Assembly (NCBI GenBank): GCA_029213105.1
Contig: JARGNS010000078.1
Span: forward strand, 1-10,640
Direction of reading: 5' to 3'
Source: Planctomycetota bacterium
Lineage (GTDB): Bacteria; Planctomycetota; PLA2; JAEUHO01
Length of the DNA: 10,640 bases
In this document: positions 8,001-10,640 of the stretch, piece after piece
How the letters are laid out: every line of letters begins with the position of its first letter
Position numbering within the stretch: position 1 is the first letter of the stretch
The notes under the pieces: model-generated
The model's database searches: none
What the model was told of the DNA's origin: nothing
The model's input: the letters and a program-made list of their open reading frames with translations, nothing else
Made by a program: the position numbers and the translations under genes

Positions 8001-9101
8001 GTCCTTGTTGGGACCCGAGGTGACACGACGAGCCTGGCCGCCGTTGCCCGAGCTCATCCAGATGTCGCCGTGCATGCTGAACACCATCATCGAGCCGTCC
8101 TTGCTCAAGTGCACCTGCTGGGCACCCGAGGTGACGGTGCGCTTCTCGCGCCCGCTGTGGCGACGGTCGCCCTTGACGATGAGCGGCAACTCGGTGGAGA
8201 CCGGCTTCTTGGCGGAGAGGTCGATGGTGTAGAGACGACCCCAGCGCTCGTAGACGGCCGTCTTGCCGTCCGCGCTGAGGGCCGGGCGCTGCACGTCATT
8301 GCCGGTCAGCTTCGTGATCTGGCGACGCTTGGCGCCGGCCGACCCGTCCGCGAGGTTCGGCACGGCATAGAAGTTCGCGACGCCCTTGGCCTCGGCCACG
8401 AACCAGATCTCCTTGCCGTCCTTGGAGAAGGTCGGAAAGCGCTCGTTGCCCTCGCTGCGCAGGATGCGTGTCGGGATCCCCCCCGCGGTGGGGATCGTGT
8501 GGATGTCGTAGTTCGCCGAACCGCTGTAGTTGTCCTGGTAGATCGTGTTGAAGCCACGGACGTACACGACCGTCTTGCCGTCGGCGGAGTAGGCGCCGTC
8601 GCGGCCGCCATCACGCGTGATGCGACGGGCCGGACCGCCGGTCGACGGCATGTCGTAGAGGTCGATGCGGTAGCGCGACGCCGCACGGCTGGAGGCGAAC
8701 ATGATGCGCTTGCCGTCCGGAGACCAGTTGCACAGGATCTCGAGACCGCTATGGAACGAGATACGCTTCGCCTCGCCGCCGGTGATCGGCATGACGTAGA
8801 GGTCGTAGCTGCCTTCGCGCGTGGACGAGAACGCGATGTGCTTGCCATCCGGGCTGACGCGCGGCAGCGTGTCCTGCGCCTCGTGGATCGTCAAGCGCCG
8901 GGCGGGCGTCTTGCCGTCCGTGGCGGTGATCCAGATGTCGCCGCGGTAGGCGAAGACCACCTGCTTGCCGTCGGGCGTCAACGAGGGGTAGCGCAAGCCG
9001 CGCGTGTACTTCTCGGCGGCGTCCGCGGTCGTGCTCGTAAGGCCGGCGATCACGAGGAGCGCGATGGCGGCGAAGGCGAGGCTGCGAATCAGTCGGGTCA
9101 T
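5049..9101 (-). CDS. Secreted Tricorn-type serine protease with duplicated C-terminal module
   Basis: A 1350-residue Tricorn-family peptidase (MEROPS S41 type), which degrades oligopeptides. A signal peptide (1-28, cleavage near Ala-Asp-Ala) predicts export to the periplasm. Residues 38-310 and 325-572 hold twelve PD40-type blades (SPDGK.IAF...D.Y) forming two beta-propellers. The C1 domain contains the catalytic-type SH pair (Ser655-His656), followed by a PDZ domain (about 675-750). The S41 core has DVRENGGG (828-835), the probable nucleophile Ser883 in SFSDAE, and Glu939 in LEGHGVKPD matching the family's charge-relay Glu. So the active site looks intact. After residue 975 comes a Lys/Pro linker with four hexapeptide repeats, then two diverged copies of a roughly 135-residue module (1021-1157 and 1201-1336), absent from the archaeal prototype. 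ATG 9101 has GGGAGAG 3 nt upstream. The nearest downstream gene is a HEAT protein behind hairpins; rho lies 259 nt upstream. Confidence 0.93.
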   Translation of the reverse strand: MTRLIRSLAFAAIALLVIAGLTSTTADAAEKYTRGLRYPSLTPDGKQVVFAYRGDIWITATDGKTPARRLTIHEAQDTLPRVSPDGKHIAFSSTREGSYDLYVMPITGGEAKRISFHSGLEILCNWSPDGKRIMFASSRAASRYRIDLYDMPSTGGPARRITRDGGRDGAYSADGKTVVYVRGFNTIYQDNYSGSANYDIHTIPTAGGIPTRILRSEGNERFPTFSKDGKEIWFVAEAKGVANFYAVPNLADGSAGAKRRQITKLTGNDVQRPALSADGKTAVYERWGRLYTIDLSAKKPVSTELPLIVKGDRRHSGREKRTVTSGAQQVHLSKDGSMMVFSMHGDIWMSSGNGGQARRVTSGPNKDEWARISPNGQTIAFQSDRSGNSDIWLMDVKSRAITQLTKDKAGDFFHNWSPDGSKLAFCSERSGNRDIWTIDVKSKATTRLTKHAAADDDPSFSPDGRFIAFDSAREGNQSIYVMDAGGGNVRRVTGGTSFMQVPAWSPDSSLLCYEVFNQANGRSGGLYVVSAAGGPSMQISRDGSTACWSPRGDYIYFSVGASGREEIFRVPAPKTVENREKVPFTGTVEVDVRQELGNLFDEAWVALGNGFYDPKMHGVDWKKMRAKYRDMAIDAENKDEFHNVIRQMLAELNASHLGIYGGSRPSNAVSASTPATGYLGLEFGDKVGPNGGRTVASIYSKGPADQAGLRVGDEVIALNGKKVTGATDVDRMLAGTVGKEVRVRFRPITADGVGAAREEKVKPMGANQYRTMQAVRWVAGNGSKVSAETKGQIGYIHLSAMNPQNLQKFQRAVANWNRRSRVKGMIIDVRENGGGNIHQQLMQILTARPYARVSRRGSPLKMTQPALYWDKPVVVLINERSFSDAEVFPYIFKAMGSGKVIGVPTPGGVIGTIDITLSDGSSFRVAGTRYEGMDGTNLEGHGVKPDILVEMSAEDRLKGRDPQLKKAIEVVMAEVRSSKKPATGKKRTPGKKPATGKKPTPTEPMPERPDTGDATANTAGSALNPLADVKVGEWVRFEAQLPGTPDKTTMKIRVVEVSDDEVRFERELESGPAIPLPLPQAMPRATLLDSLAGMGQIKSHETRTAQIKGETVEVAIVTLEAFGGSMRMTFSNAVPAMGLLKVEIGKASVVTATDWGMDAPEVPATAEPKPEPKPAPKPAAKDVPGPKAKSNPKGGPAVEGPANPLHDAKVGEWVRMRTVIQGEEAVATLRVVEVAEDVVWLQTQLAYGGKQMQGRKVARPRRERIALGGRRGRGGVATVGRETIEVNGRKLECVTITRKGRGDRVDKRWLSSEVPVDGLVRHERGGKVVRELLDWGTTGEPPAVPAQTTK
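5094..5501 (-). repeat. C-terminal KVGEWV module, copy 2 (protein level)
   Basis: Encodes Tricorn residues 1201-1336. It opens with NPLHDAKVGEWVR, has RVVEVAEDVV, a central ETIEVNGRKLE segment, a VPVDGL segment, and closes with LLDWG. It aligns end to end with copy 1 at 5631-6041 by shared landmarks but is well diverged, so the duplication is old. I do not recognise a named domain. Confidence 0.75.
5631..6041 (-). repeat. C-terminal KVGEWV module, copy 1 (protein level)
   Basis: Encodes Tricorn residues 1021-1157. Landmarks are NPLADVKVGEWVR, RVVEVSDDEV, ETRTAQIKGETVE, VPAMGLLKVE and TATDWG, in the same order as copy 2. The two copies are separated by a Pro/Lys-rich linker with EPKP/APKP repeats (about residues 1167-1200), which implies independently folded domains on flexible tethers. 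Confidence 0.75.
6096..6167 (-). repeat. Four tandem 18-bp repeats coding a KK(P/R)xxG linker
   Basis: CTTCTTGC recurs on the plus strand at 6108, 6126, 6144 and 6162, exactly every 18 bp. On the coding strand this gives KKPATG, KKRTPG, KKPATG, KKPTPT (residues 979-1002). It is an in-frame minisatellite between the protease core and the first KVGEWV module. Copy number could vary between strains without breaking the frame; the linker is strongly basic. Confidence 0.85.
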
Positions 9102-9104
9102 GTT

Positions 9105-9111
9105 CTCTCCC
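9105..9111 (-). promoter_or_regulatory. Ribosome binding site of the Tricorn gene
   Basis: GGGAGAG on the minus strand ends 3 nt before ATG 9101 (GGAG core with a 5-nt spacer). Together with the signal peptide that begins at this Met, it supports the chosen start. Confidence 0.55.
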
Positions 9112-9147
9112 GTTTCGTCCTGGGCGAACCGGAGAGGGTAGCAGGTA

Positions 9148-9161
9148 GACCCGGGCGGGTC
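9148..9161. promoter_or_regulatory. GACCC-N4-GGGTC dyad, protease-proximal copy
   Basis: GACCC GGGC GGGTC is a 5-bp inverted repeat with a 4-bp spacer, 47 bp upstream of the protease ATG. An identical-arm copy lies exactly 180 bp away at 9328-9341. The pair could be binding sites for one dimeric regulator, or RNA hairpins; function is inference. Confidence 0.3.
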
Positions 9162-9209
9162 GTGGGCGTGGGGCAGTGCCCCCCGACGAAGGCCCTGACA
9201 GCGACCGAA

Positions 9210-9224
9210 GCGGCCTGGGGCCGC
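9210..9224 (-). terminator. GC hairpin in the rho-Tricorn gap
   Basis: A perfect 6-bp stem GCGGCC / GGCCGC with a 3-nt loop, followed on the minus strand by TTCGG. The T-tract is too poor for a standard intrinsic terminator. It may mark the 3' end of rho mRNA or a leader element of the protease. Confidence 0.3.
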
Positions 9225-9327
9225 GCGGGTGGCCGCCTGCAGGCAGGGCCGGGGCCCGCTGCGGGGACGCCCCCGGTGCGGCGTACGCCCCCGAGGCGCG
9301 CGCGTCCGACAGCCCGTCGTGACGGCC

Positions 9328-9341
9328 GACCCGCCGGGGTC
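9328..9341. promoter_or_regulatory. GACCC-N4-GGGTC dyad, rho-proximal copy
   Basis: GACCC GCCG GGGTC has the same arms and spacing as the copy at 9148-9161. It lies about 20 bp past the rho stop codon, immediately after the hairpin at 9346-9360, so as RNA the two would form a tandem stem-loop. Confidence 0.3.
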
Positions 9342-9345
9342 GCGT

Positions 9346-9360
9346 GCCGCCGGTGGCGGC
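9346..9360 (-). terminator. Hairpin immediately after the rho stop
   Basis: GCCGCC ACC GGCGGC begins at the base following the TAG stop, a perfect 6-bp stem with a 3-nt loop. No T-tract follows, so by sequence it is not a classical intrinsic terminator; it could stabilise the mRNA end. Confidence 0.35.
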
Positions 9361-10640
9361 CTACATGCTGTGGTCGAACGTGTCGTCCGCGCGGCGGCTG
9401 GCCTGCCCCATCTGCTCGAGGAACACCTGGTTGGTCGGCGTCTCCTCCATGCGACTGATCAGCAACTCCATCGCGTCCTGGGGTCGGACCCGGTTGAGTA
9501 CGCGGCGCAGGAGGTAGATCCGCTCCAGCGACTCCGCGTCGATGAGCTTCTCTTCCTTGCGCGTACCGGACATGTTCACGTCGATCGCGGGCCAGAGACG
9601 CTGCTCCGCGAGCTGGCGGTCGAGGACGAGCTCCATGTTGCCCGTGCCCTTGAACTCCTCGAAGATCACCTGGTCCTGGCGCGAGCCGGTCTCGATCAGG
9701 GCCGTTGCCACGATCGTGAGCGAGCCCCCCTCTTCGATGTTGCGCGCCGCGCCGAAGAAGGCCTTCGGACGCTCCAGGGCGCGCGAGTCCATGCCACCGG
9801 ACATGGTCCGTCCCCCCCCGCGCTGCAGCAGGTTGAACTGCCGCCCGAGGCGCGTGAGCGAGTCCATGAGGATGATGACGTCCTTGCCGGACTCCACGAG
9901 GCGCTTGGCCTTCTTCAAGACCATCTCGGTGACGCGCACGTGGTTCTCGGGCGTCTGGTCGTTCGTCGAGACGGCCACCTCGCCGCGCGTGGCGCGCTGC
10001 ATGGCCGTGGCCTCCTCGGGCCGCTCATCGATCAACAGGATCATGAGGTAGGCCTCGGGATACGTGACCTCGACGGCCTTCGCGATCGCCTGGAGGATCG
10101 TCGTCTTGCCGGCGCGCGGGGGCGACACGAGCAGGCCACGCTGGCCGAAGCCGATCGGGGCGAGCATGTCGATGATGCGCAGGGTGACGTCGTCGCTCTC
10201 GCGGGTGAGCTCGATCCGGCGATCGGGGTCGATCGAGGTCAGCTCGTCCCACTTCGGCGCGTGGTGGTAGAGGTGGGGTGCCACGCCACAGATCGAGGTC
10301 GGCTTGATCAGCTGCGGGTTCTGGCCGCGGCGCTTGGGCGGCCCCATCTCGCCCTCCATCGTCACCCCGTCCCGCAAGCCATAGCGCTTCACGATCTCGG
10401 GGGCGACGTAGGGGTCATCCGGGCTCGGCTCGTAGACCGTCTCGGGGTTCCGGAGGAAGCCGTGGCCGTCCCGGGCCAGGTCCAGGACGCCCATGCCGTA
10501 GAGCGCCTCGGGGGGCGGGGCCTCGAAGGGGGGCTCGTCCGGGCCGGGCTGCGGGGGCTGGGCCGGCTCGTGGGGCAGGCCGTACGGCAGCCCGGCCTCG
10601 TCGAAGGCCGGGTTCTGGCCGCCACCGCCGCCGCCGCCAT
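9361..10640 (-). CDS. rho: Transcription termination factor Rho (5' end outside window)
   Basis: Rho is the hexameric RNA-dependent ATPase/helicase that ends transcription of untranslated or long RNAs in the cytoplasm. 425 residues are visible, ending in TAG at 9361. Numbering from the first visible codon, the cold-shock-like RNA-binding domain carries DGHGFLR (about 57-63); the P-loop SPPRAGKTT lies at about 172-180; the Walker B strand VIILMD ends near 259; the Q-loop region with SGGMD follows; the R-loop EEFKGTGNME lies near 327-336; and the arginine-finger motif SGTRKEE lies near 357-363. All are intact. An in-frame ATG at 10494 falls inside the conserved region just before the RNA-binding domain and is not the true start: the frame continues to the edge with a Gly-run and a Pro/Glu-rich stretch, so this Rho is longer than the 419-residue E. 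coli protein, with an apparently disordered N-terminal extension. It is upstream of, and co-oriented with, the protease. Confidence 0.97.
   Translation of the reverse strand, partial: GGGGGGGQNPAFDEAGLPYGLPHEPAQPPQPGPDEPPFEAPPPEALYGMGVLDLARDGHGFLRNPETVYEPSPDDPYVAPEIVKRYGLRDGVTMEGEMGPPKRRGQNPQLIKPTSICGVAPHLYHHAPKWDELTSIDPDRRIELTRESDDVTLRIIDMLAPIGFGQRGLLVSPPRAGKTTILQAIAKAVEVTYPEAYLMILLIDERPEEATAMQRATRGEVAVSTNDQTPENHVRVTEMVLKKAKRLVESGKDVIILMDSLTRLGRQFNLLQRGGGRTMSGGMDSRALERPKAFFGAARNIEEGGSLTIVATALIETGSRQDQVIFEEFKGTGNMELVLDRQLAEQRLWPAIDVNMSGTRKEEKLIDAESLERIYLLRRVLNRVRPQDAMELLISRMEETPTNQVFLEQMGQASRRADDTFDHSM
10621..10638 (-). repeat. Poly-glycine GGC codon run in Rho
   Basis: Six consecutive glycine codons (five GGC, one GGT) encode a Gly tract in the N-terminal extension of Rho, and the run may continue beyond the window. 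It is a trinucleotide repeat that could change length without shifting the frame. Confidence 0.8.

Larger units (their letters stand above)
9102..9360. other. Structured GC-rich gap between rho and the Tricorn gene
   Basis: No protein-coding gene is visible. On the minus strand it must contain the end of the rho transcript and probably a promoter and leader for the protease. It is dense in dyads: hairpins at 9346-9360 and 9210-9224, GGGGC/GCCCC at 9170-9182, a GCCTGCAGGC palindrome at 9235-9244, GGGCC/GGCCC at 9246-9257, and two GACCC-N4-GGGTC dyads. I found no convincing -35/-10 pair. Confidence 0.6.

Noticed and set aside
973..9101. A defence or secretion island made of protease plus HEAT proteins
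   Set aside because: All products carry export signals, there are no nucleic-acid effector domains, mobility genes or composition shift, and the adjacent gene is housekeeping rho; an envelope-function cluster is the simpler reading.
9121..9360. Small RNA or riboswitch in the rho-Tricorn gap
   Set aside because: Many hairpins are possible, but no known aptamer core or promoter-terminator pair could be identified; GC-rich sequence folds readily by chance.
4059..9458. A 1799-codon plus-strand open frame antisense to the protease and a HEAT gene
   Set aside because: It is the mirror of high-GC codon usage: the product is a monotonous Arg/His/Leu/Ala/Asp-rich string without domains, while the minus strand encodes an unmistakable Tricorn protease. 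Its length is striking but explained by GC-rich third positions on the other strand removing antisense stops.
9361..10494. ATG 10494 as the start of Rho
   Set aside because: It lies right at the conserved GVLD...DGHGFLR RNA-binding segment and the frame remains open and coding-like upstream to the window edge.
10389..10640. Minus-strand frame beginning with an ATG at the window edge
   Set aside because: It is out of frame with Rho and gives an Arg/Pro/Ser-rich shadow product.

Overview
This is a very GC-rich bacterial chromosome segment in which every supported gene lies on the minus strand. Reading in the direction of transcription (right to left), the order is: the transcription terminator Rho (5' end outside the window), a secreted Tricorn-type protease with an unusual C-terminal extension, two tandem secreted HEAT-repeat paralogues, and a putative lipoprotein whose 3' end lies outside the window. 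No RNA genes, mobile elements, phage genes or CRISPR arrays were seen.

The organism is probably a free-living, diderm, high-GC bacterium. A signal-peptide-bearing Tricorn with appended modules, secreted HEAT paralogues and a Rho with a long Gly/Pro-rich N-terminus suggest Planctomycetota to me. This rests on memory of gene content rather than any search, and Myxococcota or Acidobacteriota are not excluded.

Layout: 1-745, lipoprotein (partial), found only by translating the minus frame that has no upstream stop and runs off the window edge; 746-972, gap with a pair of near-identical 11-bp direct repeats; 973-2910 and 2922-4922, HEAT paralogues separated by 11 nt and surely co-transcribed; 4923-5048, short gap dense in dyad symmetry (two hairpins after the protease stop, a 12-bp palindrome, and an inverted repeat around a strong Shine-Dalgarno); 5049-9101, Tricorn protease; 9102-9360, GC-rich gap with hairpins and two copies of a GACCC-N4-GGGTC dyad; 9361-10640, Rho.

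The four non-Rho products all carry export signals, so the cluster downstream of rho looks like an envelope or periplasmic set: a peptide-degrading protease, two helical-repeat scaffold proteins and a lipid-anchored protein. Whether they work together is inference from adjacency; the hairpins between protease and HEAT pair suggest at least partly separate transcription. I did not recognise a known defence, secretion or biosynthetic system. The most unusual items are the duplicated KVGEWV module at the protease C-terminus and the co-oriented HEAT paralogues with matching non-repeat termini.
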